Source: Bog-473 sp963817735
GTDB lineage: Bacteria; Actinomycetota; Acidimicrobiia; Acidimicrobiales; RAAP-2
Length of the DNA stretch: 64,000 bases
Assembly (NCBI GenBank): GCA_963817735.1
Contig: CAWFPP010000026.1
Coordinates: 177,981 to 241,980 of the forward strand
Direction: 5' to 3'
Of the stretch, positions 8,413-16,668 are shown piece by piece (positions within the stretch are counted from its first letter, which is position 1; each line of letters begins with the position of its first letter). The position numbers and the translations under genes are program-made. The notes under the pieces were generated by a model. It made no database searches, was not told where the DNA came from, and saw nothing but the letters and a program-made list of their open reading frames with translations.

Positions 8413-10224
8413 GTGACCGTGCCGAACGATGCCGGCGGGCCCGCGGGCGCATCGGCATCCTTTGCGCCGCCACTCGCCGAGGTCCCCCTCCCTGCAGCTG
8501 ACGTCGCGGCCCTGCTGCGGCGCAACGTCGAGCACTACGGCGACCGTCCCGCTCTCCGCTTCGGCGACAGGATCTGGACGCACGCGGAACTCTTGGCCGA
8601 GGCGGAGCGCTTCGCCGCGCTCTATCGGGCTCGCCTCGACCCGGCGCGTCCGCCGCACGTCGGCGTGCTGCTCGACAACACGCCGGACTATGTCTTCGCG
8701 CTCTGCGGCGCCGGGCTCTCGGGGGTGGCGGTCGCCGGGCTCAACTACACGCGCCTCGGCGAGCATCTCGCCCGGGACATCTCCCACACCGACCTCCAGC
8801 TCGTCATCACCGAACCCCGCCATCAGGCCCAGCTCGGTGAGGCCCTCGCGTACGCCGCCCTGCCCGGCGGGGTGCTCGTCTCCGAACGGTTCGCCGACGG
8901 CGACGACCCACCCCGGAGCGGCGACTCCCTGGCCGCTGCGCTCGACGCCGCCCCGGACCGGCGCTCCTCCGGGCCCGATTCGACCGCCGGCGCACCGGAC
9001 CGGGGCGATGGGGATGTCGACCTGCTGTGGGCGTTGTTGTTCACCTCGGGGACCTCGGCCGCGCCGAAGGCGGTGCGCTGCACCCAGCGGCGCCTGCTGA
9101 CCACCGGGAACCGGATGTCCATGATGCTCGAGCTCGGTCCGGACGATGTCGGCTATGCGGCGATGCCCCTGTTCCACACCAACTCGCTGATGTCCGGGCT
9201 CGCCGCCGCTCTGGTGGGCGGGGCATCGCTGTCGCTGGCCCGTCGGTTCAGCGCATCCGGGTTCCTCGTCGACGTGCGCCGCTACGGCGTCACGTGGTTC
9301 AACTACACCGGCAAGCTCCTGACCTATCTGCTGGCGACGCCGGCCCGCCCTGACGATGCGGACAACACGGTGCGGGTCGCTTTCGGCAACGAGGGCTCGC
9401 CGCATGTGGTCGAAGCGGCCGCCGAGCGCTTCGGCATGAGGATCATCGACGTCTTCGGCTCGACGGAGGGTGCCATCGCACTCGACCGGACGGGCAACCG
9501 CCCGAGCGGCTCCATCGGGCGACTCCGTCAGGGGATCATCGTGGTGGACGAGTCGGGCCAAGAGGCGCCTCGAGCGCAGTTCGACCGCGACGGACGCCTG
9601 GTCAACGCCGACCGGTGCGTCGGGGAGATCGTCAACACCCTTGGCGTCGGGCCCTTCGAGGGCTACTACCGGAACGAAGAGGCCATGCGTGCGACCACGC
9701 GGGACGGCTGGTACTGGAGCGGGGACCTCGGGTACGTCGACGACGACGGATGGGTCTTCTTCGCGGGGCGTACGTCCGATTGGCTTCGGGTGGACGGCGA
9801 GAACTTTCCCGCCGCTCCGATAGAGGCCATCGTCGGCCGTCACCCCGACGTCCTGCTGGCGTCGGTCTACGGCGTACCCGATGCGGACTCGGGCGATCAG
9901 GTCATGGTGGCCGTCGTGCTGCGGAACGGTGCCGACTTCGACGCCGCGGACTTCGCCAAGTGGCTCGACGCGCAGGCGGACCTCGGCCCCAAGTGGCAGC
10001 CACGGTTCCTGCGGCTCTGCGGCGCGCTCCCGAGCACCCCGACCAACAAGATCCTCACCCGCACCCTCGTGCACGAGAAATTCCGTTCCGATCGCCTCCG
10101 AGGTGACCCCGTGTTCCGGCGGACACGGGGTGACGCCTCGTTCCGTCCGTTCAACGAGGACGACGAGGCGGCCCTCCGGGCTGCCTTCGAGGCGAACGGG
10201 CGTGCCACGGCGTGGGAGCTGTAG
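8413..10224 (+). CDS. Acyl-CoA synthetase / AMP-dependent ligase
   Basis: 603 residues from GTG 8413, preceded by GGTGAG 6 nt away; GTG 8419 is also possible. ANL superfamily: the AMP/phosphate loop is LLFTSGTSAAPK, the adenine motif lies around VFGSTEG, and the hinge region is GWYWSGDLGYVDDDGW. The C-terminal motif PTNKILTRTL carries the lysine needed for adenylation. It would activate a carboxylic acid to its acyl-CoA via an acyl-adenylate, in the cytoplasm. Divergent from the Rieske oxygenase; the pair suggests degradation of a ring-containing or lipid substrate, but the acid is not determinable. Confidence 0.9.
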   Translation: MTVPNDAGGPAGASASFAPPLAEVPLPAADVAALLRRNVEHYGDRPALRFGDRIWTHAELLAEAERFAALYRARLDPARPPHVGVLLDNTPDYVFALCGAGLSGVAVAGLNYTRLGEHLARDISHTDLQLVITEPRHQAQLGEALAYAALPGGVLVSERFADGDDPPRSGDSLAAALDAAPDRRSSGPDSTAGAPDRGDGDVDLLWALLFTSGTSAAPKAVRCTQRRLLTTGNRMSMMLELGPDDVGYAAMPLFHTNSLMSGLAAALVGGASLSLARRFSASGFLVDVRRYGVTWFNYTGKLLTYLLATPARPDDADNTVRVAFGNEGSPHVVEAAAERFGMRIIDVFGSTEGAIALDRTGNRPSGSIGRLRQGIIVVDESGQEAPRAQFDRDGRLVNADRCVGEIVNTLGVGPFEGYYRNEEAMRATTRDGWYWSGDLGYVDDDGWVFFAGRTSDWLRVDGENFPAAPIEAIVGRHPDVLLASVYGVPDADSGDQVMVAVVLRNGADFDAADFAKWLDAQADLGPKWQPRFLRLCGALPSTPTNKILTRTLVHEKFRSDRLRGDPVFRRTRGDASFRPFNEDDEAALRAAFEANGRATAWEL

Positions 10225-10266
10225 CCCCGCTGCGGCATGCCATGATGGGGGCGAGCTGGAGTAACA

Positions 10267-10307
10267 CGCCACTGCGTGGCGGATACGGGCGAGGCCGGTC
10301 CCGTATC
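10267..10307. other. Two adjacent perfect hairpins between the acyl-CoA ligase and tRNA-Thr
   Basis: CGCCAC/GTGGCG with a three-base loop (10267-10281) abuts GATACGGG/CCCGTATC with a ten-base loop (10282-10307). They lie 43 nt after the ligase stop and 24 nt before the tRNA. No U-tract follows, so they could be a factor-assisted terminator or processing structures in the tRNA precursor. Confidence 0.5.
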
Positions 10308-10330
10308 GACGTAGGAGTGGGGTCCAGCGT

Positions 10331-10406
10331 GCCTGGGTAGCTCAGTCGGTAGAGCAGCGCACTCGTAATGCGCAGGTCAGGAGTTCGAATCTCCTCTCAG
10401 GCTCCA
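10331..10406 (+). tRNA. tRNA-Thr (anticodon CGU)
   Basis: A complete cloverleaf can be drawn: acceptor GCCTGGG/CTCAGGC (one G-T pair), anticodon stem GCGCA/TGCGC with loop CTCGTAA giving anticodon CGT (reads ACG), T stem AGGAG/CTCCT with loop TTCGAAT. Discriminator T at 10403 and an encoded CCA at 10404-10406. Immediately downstream lies a decayed fragment of a protein repeat, so the tRNA 3' end may mark an old recombination point. Confidence 0.95.
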
Positions 10407-10449
10407 GGTCGGAAGCTTCGACGGCCATCGCTGGTGCTCTGTAGCACCT

Positions 10450-10590
10450 GACGGTGGCTGGTCACCTTCACGGCTCCGCCTACGCCTCGATGCGTGGGAT
10501 GCCTCCAACAAGCCAGTCGGGGGCATGGCAGTCGCCTCAGATGGTGGTGGCTGTTGGGAGGCGGCTTCCGACGGCGGCTTGCTCGCATTC
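10450..10590 (+). pseudogene. Decayed relic of the GGYWLVASDGG repeat family
   Basis: The frame through 10501 reads NKPVGGMAVASDGGGCWEAA then SDGGLLAF. This matches about 16 of 29 positions of the intact repeat in the gene beginning at 10696 (NKPIVGMAATPDGGGYWLVA then SDGGIFNY). Upstream, DGGW is visible in the same frame and HGSAYA in another, so at least one indel has occurred. There is no start codon or ribosome-binding site of its own. It lies between tRNA-Thr and the intact secreted-protein gene and is best read as a leftover of a duplicated or recombined repeat gene. Confidence 0.6.
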
Positions 10591-10695
10591 CGATCGTCAC
10601 GACCTCGGTGCTTACGGCACAGTGGAGGGTTAGTCTTCCGCGCTGATCGACACCGACGGCCGTTCACTTCACGCACGACATAAGCGAGGTAGACC

Positions 10696-12591
10696 ATGAA
10701 GCGAGGCTTTGGTTCGGTTGGGATACGCGCCAGCGCCCTCCTCTTCCTGTTCGGGACAGCGTTGGCCATCCCGCAGATCGGCCAGGCCGCCTTCGCGGGT
10801 CCTTCATTGGCAGCGACAGCGCACGCCGTCACTGTGACTCCGAGCACCACACCGGCGTTCGTCCCCAATGCGGGTTGTGGAACAGGTACACCGGCGTACA
10901 GCTTCGCGGGAAGCGGGGACGCGGCTGATCCGCAGATCGTGTACTCCGGGAGTCATTACTACGCCTTCACGACAGGTAACGCCGCCGGGAACCACATTGC
11001 CGTGCTGGTCTCGTCATCCCCGAACTCTGGCTACGCGCCATATACAGGCAGCTGCTTCGGCTCCACTGCGCTTCCGAGCCCTTCCTCTTGGGAGCAAACC
11101 AATACCCAGACGTCGCCTGGCGTCTTCCAGTACGACGGCCATTGGGTCATGTTCTACGACGCGGCCCAGTCAGGCCACTTGACCGACACGGGCTACGACT
11201 GCCTGGCCGTCGCGACCGCCGGCTCCATCTCCCCGAGCAGTGTCCAGTTCAGTGACGTGGCGAATAGCCCATTGCTCTGCCAGTCGACGGGTTCCATCGA
11301 TCCTGAGCCCTTCATCGACCCCAGCACCGGCACCGCCTATCTCGTCTGGAAGCAAAACGACGGCGGATCGGGTGCTCCCGCCTACATCTGGTCGCAGCAG
11401 CTGAACTCGACAGGAACCGGCTTCGCGCCCGGCTCCCAACCGAGCCAGCTGCTCACCAACGACACGGTGGCGTACCCCTGGGAGACGACGGTCGAGGACC
11501 CGTCCATGAAGGTGGCCGACGGCGCCTACTACCTCGCCTTCTCGGCTGGCGTGTACACGGGCACCGGCTACTCCGAAGCGATCACGACCTGCAGCGGGCC
11601 CCTGGGGCCGTGCGGTGCGCAGAGCCAGATACTCACCACCTACGGATCGGTGCTCGGCCCGGGCGGAGGGTCGTTGTTCTCCGACGCCGGGGGGAGCTGG
11701 TGGCTCGACTACGCGGCGTGGCAGGGCGGGTCCGCCGGGTGCACGAGCTACTCGTGTGGCGCCGCCCGCCAGCTCTTCGTGGCGCCGATCAGCCTGCCCG
11801 GCGGCAACGGTGAGGTCCCCTGCAACGCTCCGGCCGGCCCGTACGGCTACTACATGGCAGCCTCCGACGGGGGTGTCTTCAACTACGGCAACCTCCCGTT
11901 CTGCGGGTCCGAAGGTGGCCGACCGTTGAACAAACCCGTGGTCGGCATGGCAGCCACCCGTGACGGTGGTGGCTACTGGTTGGTGGCCTCAGATGGTGGG
12001 ATCTTCAACTACGGCGACGCGGGTTTCTACGGATCCACGGGGGGCATGGCTCTGAACAAACCCATCGTCGGGATGGCGGCCACTCCCGACGGCGGTGGCT
12101 ACTGGTTGGTCGCCTCGGACGGCGGCATCTTCAATTATGGGGACGCCCACTTCTACGGCTCGCGGGGTGGCCAGCCGCTCAACGCGCCGATCGTCGGCAT
12201 GGCCGCCACCCCCGATGGTGGTGGCTACTGGTTGGTCGCCAGCGACGGCGGGATCTTCAGCTACGGCGACGCGCGCTTCTACGGCTCGAGGGGTGGCCAA
12301 CCTCTCAACAAACCGATCGTGGGCATGGCCTCGGACCCTGCGGGTCCCGGGTATTGGCTGGTGGCCAGCGATGGCGGGATCTTCAACTACGGCGTTGCGG
12401 AGTTCCACGGCTCGACGGGGTCGATCGCCCTCAACAAACCCGTCGTGGGTATGTTCCCGACCACTGACGGTGGCGGTTACTGGTTGGTGGCCACGGACGG
12501 GGGCGTCTTCAACTACGGCGACGCCGCCTTCTACGGCTCGACGGGGTCGATCGTCCTCAACAAACCCGTGGTGGGGGTCTCGAGCAGCTGA
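10696..12591 (+). CDS. Secreted GH43-like beta-propeller protein with six C-terminal GGYWLVASDGG repeats
   Basis: 631 residues from ATG 10696, preceded by GAGGT. An N-terminal signal peptide covers about residues 1-44 (RxSALLFLFGTALA core, cleavage near ATAHA). Residues about 65-370 resemble a glycoside hydrolase family 43 five-bladed propeller: D78 in ADPQIV (base), D202 in IDPEPF (pKa modulator) and E267 in VEDPSM (acid), each in the expected sequence context. Residues about 383-631 are six 42-residue repeats (see 11842-12588). Family knowledge suggests arabinan or xylan side-chain hydrolysis outside the cell; activity is inference. Base composition is slightly less GC-rich than its neighbours. 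Confidence 0.8.
   Translation: MKRGFGSVGIRASALLFLFGTALAIPQIGQAAFAGPSLAATAHAVTVTPSTTPAFVPNAGCGTGTPAYSFAGSGDAADPQIVYSGSHYYAFTTGNAAGNHIAVLVSSSPNSGYAPYTGSCFGSTALPSPSSWEQTNTQTSPGVFQYDGHWVMFYDAAQSGHLTDTGYDCLAVATAGSISPSSVQFSDVANSPLLCQSTGSIDPEPFIDPSTGTAYLVWKQNDGGSGAPAYIWSQQLNSTGTGFAPGSQPSQLLTNDTVAYPWETTVEDPSMKVADGAYYLAFSAGVYTGTGYSEAITTCSGPLGPCGAQSQILTTYGSVLGPGGGSLFSDAGGSWWLDYAAWQGGSAGCTSYSCGAARQLFVAPISLPGGNGEVPCNAPAGPYGYYMAASDGGVFNYGNLPFCGSEGGRPLNKPVVGMAATRDGGGYWLVASDGGIFNYGDAGFYGSTGGMALNKPIVGMAATPDGGGYWLVASDGGIFNYGDAHFYGSRGGQPLNAPIVGMAATPDGGGYWLVASDGGIFSYGDARFYGSRGGQPLNKPIVGMASDPAGPGYWLVASDGGIFNYGVAEFHGSTGSIALNKPVVGMFPTTDGGGYWLVATDGGVFNYGDAAFYGSTGSIVLNKPVVGVSSS
11842..12588 (+). repeat. Six tandem 126-bp coding repeats (42-residue units)
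   Basis: Units begin at 11842, 11968, 12094, 12220, 12346 and 12472. The consensus opens GGYWLVASDGGIFNYGDA, continues FYGSTGG, and ends LNKPIVGMAATPDG. The first unit is the most diverged (YGYYMAASDGG) and the last is clipped by the stop. Units 2 to 4 are the most alike at DNA level. The fold is unknown to me; this repeat is recurrent in extracellular actinobacterial proteins, where it may bind cell wall or polysaccharide. Confidence 0.9.
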
Positions 12592-12651
12592 ACCCCCAAG
12601 CACATTGGTCACGCGTGGGGATGGGCGCCCCCTGATGTTCCTCCGGGCCCC

Positions 12652-14391
12652 TCAGAGGGCCGGCTCGGGGACCAGCTTCTCGACCAGCAAGTCGTCCTCG
12701 GTGGTCCTCGGCGCCGCCTTGCCGCCGCGCGTCCACGACGCGGCGGCCCCCGCCAGGCACATGACGATGCCAAAGGCGAACGCGGTATCGAGACCGTCGC
12801 GGAACGAGTCGGCAATGAGGTTCGGGAAGAAGCGCTCCCCCGTCACGGTGCTGCGCTGGGCCGGTGTGAGCTGCGCCAGCACGTGGGGCCCGAGGAGGTG
12901 GCCGGCCGGGTTGTAGCCGAGGAAGGCCGCGAACAGCGTTGACACCGGCGGCAGGTGCGAGATGCTGACCGCCGTGGCTTCGGGGACGCCGTGCGCCGTC
13001 AGCCCGCTCAATAGGGCGCTCGGGAGATGGTCGGCCAACCCGAGGATGATCAGGGTGAAGAAGATGCCGATGGAGAGCACTTGCGCGGAGTTCTGGAAGG
13101 TCGTGTTCATGCCCGACCCGGCGCCGCGGTCCTGTGCCGGCAGGCTGTTCATCACGCCAGTGCGGTTCGACGAGCCGAATGACGACATGCACAGGCCGGT
13201 GACGAAGAGCAGCACCGCGAACTCGGGATAGGCGAAGTTGATCGGCAGCAACAAGAACAGCGCGAAGCACACGGCCGTGCCGAGCATGCCGAAGGTGGCG
13301 AAGGGGCGCGGGCCGAAGCGGTCCGACAAAATGCCCGCGAGTGGTCCGGCAATGAGAAAGCCTGTCGTGAGCGGGACCAGGAAGATCCCGGCCCAGAGCG
13401 GGGTCACGGCAAAGGTGTAGCCGTGTCGGGGCAGCCAGATGCCCTGCAGCCAGATGATGAGCATGAACATGAGGCCACCGCGGCCGAGCGCACCGAGGAA
13501 GCTGGCGAACACGCCGGCAGAGAAGGCTCGGATCTTGAAGAGTTGCAGCCGGAACATCGGCTCGTCGGTGTGGATTTCAATGAAGCAGAACAGGATCAGG
13601 AAGGCGACGCCCGTTCCGAGCTCGAGCAGGACGACTGGGTTGGTCCACCCCATGGGGTGGCCCCCGTAGGGCTCGATCCCATAGGTGATGCCGACCATGA
13701 CGAGGATCAGCCCGACGGCGAAGGTCACGTTGCCGGCCCAGTCGATGCGGGCCCGGGAGCCGGTCTGGACCTCCTGCAGAGAGAAGTAGCCCCACACCGT
13801 GGCGAAGAGCCCGATCGGCACCGAGACCAGGAAGATCAGGCGCCAGTTGATGGGGGCCAGGAGGCCTCCGAGGAGGAGCCCGATGAAGGTCCCGCTGATG
13901 GCGGCGGCCTGGTTGATCCCGAGGGCGAAGCCGCGACGGTCCGGTGGGAAGGCGTCGGTCAGGATGGCGGCGGAATTGGCCATGAGCAGCGCGGCGCCGA
14001 CGCCCTGAAAGATGCGCATGACGATCAGCCAGATGCCGGCCGCCGTCCCGGTCATCCAGGTGATGCTCAAGAGGAGCGAGAAGAAGGTGAAGACGGCGAA
14101 GCCGAGGTTGTACATGCGCACCCGGCCGTAGAGGTCACCCAACCGACCGAAGCTGACGACCAGCACGCTGGTGACGATGAGGAACCCCAGGATCATCCAG
14201 AGCAGGAAGAAGGTGTTGGAGGGCAGGAGCGGGTCGAGGCGGATGCCCCGGAAGATGTCAGGGAGTGCGATGAGCACGATGGAGGCGTCGATCGTCGCCA
14301 TGAGCATGCCCAGCGTCGTGATGAACAGCGCGACCCACTTGTGGGTCTCGTTGGAGTGACTCAACCCCGCGAGGGAAGGCGTCGCGGTCAC
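12652..14391 (-). CDS. MFS multidrug exporter, DHA2 (EmrB/QacA-like) family
   Basis: 579 residues with about 14 hydrophobic helices, the DHA2 count. The start ETHKWVALFITTLGMLMATI followed by DASIVLIALPDI is typical of helix 1, and motif A-like GRLGDLYGRVRMYN follows helix 2. Proton-driven export of drugs or lipophilic compounds across the cytoplasmic membrane is the family role. It is transcribed away from a second MFS gene and a TetR gene; two operator-like palindromes at 14484-14535 lie upstream. Convergent with the secreted-protein gene, 60 nt apart. Confidence 0.9.
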   Translation of the reverse strand: MTATPSLAGLSHSNETHKWVALFITTLGMLMATIDASIVLIALPDIFRGIRLDPLLPSNTFFLLWMILGFLIVTSVLVVSFGRLGDLYGRVRMYNLGFAVFTFFSLLLSITWMTGTAAGIWLIVMRIFQGVGAALLMANSAAILTDAFPPDRRGFALGINQAAAISGTFIGLLLGGLLAPINWRLIFLVSVPIGLFATVWGYFSLQEVQTGSRARIDWAGNVTFAVGLILVMVGITYGIEPYGGHPMGWTNPVVLLELGTGVAFLILFCFIEIHTDEPMFRLQLFKIRAFSAGVFASFLGALGRGGLMFMLIIWLQGIWLPRHGYTFAVTPLWAGIFLVPLTTGFLIAGPLAGILSDRFGPRPFATFGMLGTAVCFALFLLLPINFAYPEFAVLLFVTGLCMSSFGSSNRTGVMNSLPAQDRGAGSGMNTTFQNSAQVLSIGIFFTLIILGLADHLPSALLSGLTAHGVPEATAVSISHLPPVSTLFAAFLGYNPAGHLLGPHVLAQLTPAQRSTVTGERFFPNLIADSFRDGLDTAFAFGIVMCLAGAAASWTRGGKAAPRTTEDDLLVEKLVPEPAL

Positions 14392-14483
14392 GCCCGCCGT
14401 GCCGGCCCGGCCAACGGGCCCCCTTGCTCAGTGGTGTGTTGGATGCCGCCTCCTGCTGACGTCGCGGGTTCCCGCATGCGCTT

Positions 14484-14535
14484 CCGGAATACCGACTTCC
14501 GCTTATGGTAGTTTATCCGGAACACGGCATTCCGG
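14484..14535. promoter_or_regulatory. Two copies of a 19-bp palindrome CCGGAA-N7-TTCCGG, candidate TetR operators
   Basis: Site 1 is 14484-14502 (last base of the right arm mismatched, C for G); site 2 is 14517-14535 and perfect. Their centres are 33 bp apart, about three helical turns. They flank a possible -10 for the rightward MFS gene (TATGGT, 14504-14509) and sit between the two divergent exporter genes. TetR-family repressors commonly bind such spaced dyads next to the pump they control, and a TetR gene closes the rightward operon. That this TetR binds here is inference. Confidence 0.65.
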
Positions 14536-14554
14536 CTCTGGCGATCGGATCTGC

Positions 14555-16024
14555 ATGGCGACACGGACCACCAACTACGCGCTCACCTTCGCCGTGCTGG
14601 GGACGGCCGCACTCGCCTTCGCCCTCCTGCAGTCGCTGATCATCCCCGCGATCCCCCAGCTCGAACAGACGCTGCACACGTCGGAGAGCGGGGCGAGCTG
14701 GTTGCTCACCGCCTACCTGTTGAGCGCCGCCATCGCGACCCCGATCCTCGGGCGCGTCGGCGACATGCTCGGCAAGGAGAAGATCATCGTTGCCGTCCTG
14801 ATCGCCCTCACGGTCGGATCGTTGATCAGCGCGCTGGCGACCAGCCTGCCCGTGATGCTGGTCGGCCGGGTGATTCAGGGCACGGGCGGGGCGGTGTTCC
14901 CGCTCGCCTTCGGGATCATCCGCGACGAGTTCCCTGCGGAGCGCGTGGCGGGCGCCATCGGGGTCATGTCCGCCATTTTGGGGGCCGGTGCGGGGGCTGG
15001 GATCGTGCTGGCCGGCCCGATCCTCGTGCACCTCAACTACCACTGGCTCTTCTGGATCCCGATGACCATGTCGGCCATCGCGACCGTGGCCACCTACCTG
15101 TTCGTGTCCGAGTCTCCCGTGCGGGCTCCGGGCCGCATCAACTGGCTCGGCGCGGCCCTCATGTCCTCCTGGTTGGTGACGGGTCTGCTCGCCATCTCGT
15201 ACGCACCGCTGTGGGGCTGGGGCAATGCAACGGTGATCATCCTCATGGCGGCCACCGCCGTTCTGATCGTGGTCTGGGCCGTCGTCGAGAACCGCTCCCA
15301 CTCGCCACTGGTGGACATGAAGATGATGCGCATCCCGGCGGTGTGGAGCACCAATCTGGCGGCGCTGCTCTTCGGCTTCGGTATGTTCGCCATGTTCGTC
15401 ACGCTGCCCCAGTTCACCGAGACGCCGACCCACGCGGGCTACGGGTTCGGGGCTTCGGTCACCCAGTCGGGCCTCTACCTCGCGCCGTTTGCCGCCGCCA
15501 TGGTGATCGTCGCGCCCATGACGGGACGTCTGTCGAAGGCGTTCGGGTCGAAGATGATATTGGTCGCCGGGTCCCTCATCACCGCCTCGAGCTACCTCCT
15601 CCTCATCCTGAACCACACCGACCAATCGTCGATCTACATCGCGACGGGGCTTCTCGGCATCGGGATCGCCATGGGCTTCGCCAGCATGGCGAACCTCATC
15701 ATTGAGGCGGTGCCCGCAGAGCAGACCGGCGTGGCCACCGGCATGAACACCAACATCCGCAACATCGGCGCCGCGCTGGGGAGCGGGATCGCCACGAGCC
15801 TCGTCGTGAGCGGCATGCTGCCGGGTGGTTTTCCCAAGGAGCACGGCTACATGTTGGCGTTCGCTGTCAGCGGGCTGGCGCTGGTCGTCGCTGCGCTCGC
15901 CGCGCTCGCCATCCCGAAGCGGTCTGCGCCGTCGATCATCGAACGCGAGCCGCACCCAGCATTGACCGCGGAGGCCGAGGTCGTCGTCGGCGCCATCGCC
16001 TTCGGCCCCGAGGACCTGGCGTGA
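14555..16024 (+). CDS. MFS transporter (second exporter of the divergent pair)
   Basis: 489 residues from ATG 14555; the frame is open upstream through the operator region, so the start was placed at the first Met before helix 1 (NYALTFAVLGTAALAFALLQ). Roughly 14 membrane helices; motif A-like GRVGDMLGKEKI and motif C-like GAGAGAGIVLAGPI suggest a drug/H+ antiporter. The stop overlaps the GTG of the TetR gene (GTGA), so exporter and regulator are coupled. Probably controlled by that TetR through the palindromes just upstream. Confidence 0.9.
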   Translation: MATRTTNYALTFAVLGTAALAFALLQSLIIPAIPQLEQTLHTSESGASWLLTAYLLSAAIATPILGRVGDMLGKEKIIVAVLIALTVGSLISALATSLPVMLVGRVIQGTGGAVFPLAFGIIRDEFPAERVAGAIGVMSAILGAGAGAGIVLAGPILVHLNYHWLFWIPMTMSAIATVATYLFVSESPVRAPGRINWLGAALMSSWLVTGLLAISYAPLWGWGNATVIILMAATAVLIVVWAVVENRSHSPLVDMKMMRIPAVWSTNLAALLFGFGMFAMFVTLPQFTETPTHAGYGFGASVTQSGLYLAPFAAAMVIVAPMTGRLSKAFGSKMILVAGSLITASSYLLLILNHTDQSSIYIATGLLGIGIAMGFASMANLIIEAVPAEQTGVATGMNTNIRNIGAALGSGIATSLVVSGMLPGGFPKEHGYMLAFAVSGLALVVAALAALAIPKRSAPSIIEREPHPALTAEAEVVVGAIAFGPEDLA

Positions 16025-16668
16025 CGCGGAGCACCGCACCCCGCGCCGGTGTCGAGATCGTGGAGAGGCCGCTGCGGCGGGACGCCGAGGTCAACCTGAG
16101 CCGCATTCTGGTGGCGGCTCGCGACGTCTTCGCCGAGCACGGGTACGAGGCCTCCATGGAGGAGATCGCCCTGCGGGCCGACGTCGGGGTCGGCACGCTC
16201 TACCGTCGGTTCCCGAACAAGGCCGACCTTCTCGACGCCGTGGTCGAGGCCGCACAAGTGCGCAAGCGCCAGATCGCCGAGAAAGTACTCACCGACGCGT
16301 CGGCCGAGGAAGGGGTCTTCGAATTCGTGCGCCGCTGCATCGCGGTCCCCAGCTGCTGGCGAGCAACGATCTCGGCGCCGCCGTGGCGGACGAGCGGGAC
16401 GGGACTCGGCCAGACGGCTCCGCTGCTGGAGGAGATCCTCGACCGAAGCCAGCGTGCGGGATCGGTGCGTCCCGACATCGTTGTGGCCGACATCGTGGTG
16501 GTGCTCATGGCCGTCCGGTCGATCGCCGACGTCTGCGACACCAGGTCGTCCAAGCCGTCACTGCGGTTTCTCGAGTTCGCTTTGGACGGTCTCCGCCCGG
16601 GCCACCCGGGCAATTCCCAGCCGCCCCTGACCGTCTCCCAGCTCGACCGGGTGCTGCGCCGGCGCTGA
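16021..16668 (+). CDS. TetR family transcriptional regulator, with a locally frameshifted segment
   Basis: 215 residues. The N-terminal TetR DNA-binding domain is clear: ILVAARDVFAEHGYEASMEE then IALRADVGVGTLYRRFPNKA. The ligand-binding half ends VRPDIVVADIVVVLMAVRSI. Between them, residues about 110-127 read as an unlikely SCWRATISAPPWR stretch. The overlapping frame over 16350-16403 instead reads QLLASNDLGAAVADERDG, which fits the family far better. That needs one base missing in the CCCC run at 16347-16350 and one extra base near 16395-16405. Either a compensated frameshift or sequence error. Likely represses the two MFS genes. Confidence 0.82.
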   Translation: MTRSTAPRAGVEIVERPLRRDAEVNLSRILVAARDVFAEHGYEASMEEIALRADVGVGTLYRRFPNKADLLDAVVEAAQVRKRQIAEKVLTDASAEEGVFEFVRRCIAVPSCWRATISAPPWRTSGTGLGQTAPLLEEILDRSQRAGSVRPDIVVADIVVVLMAVRSIADVCDTRSSKPSLRFLEFALDGLRPGHPGNSQPPLTVSQLDRVLRRR

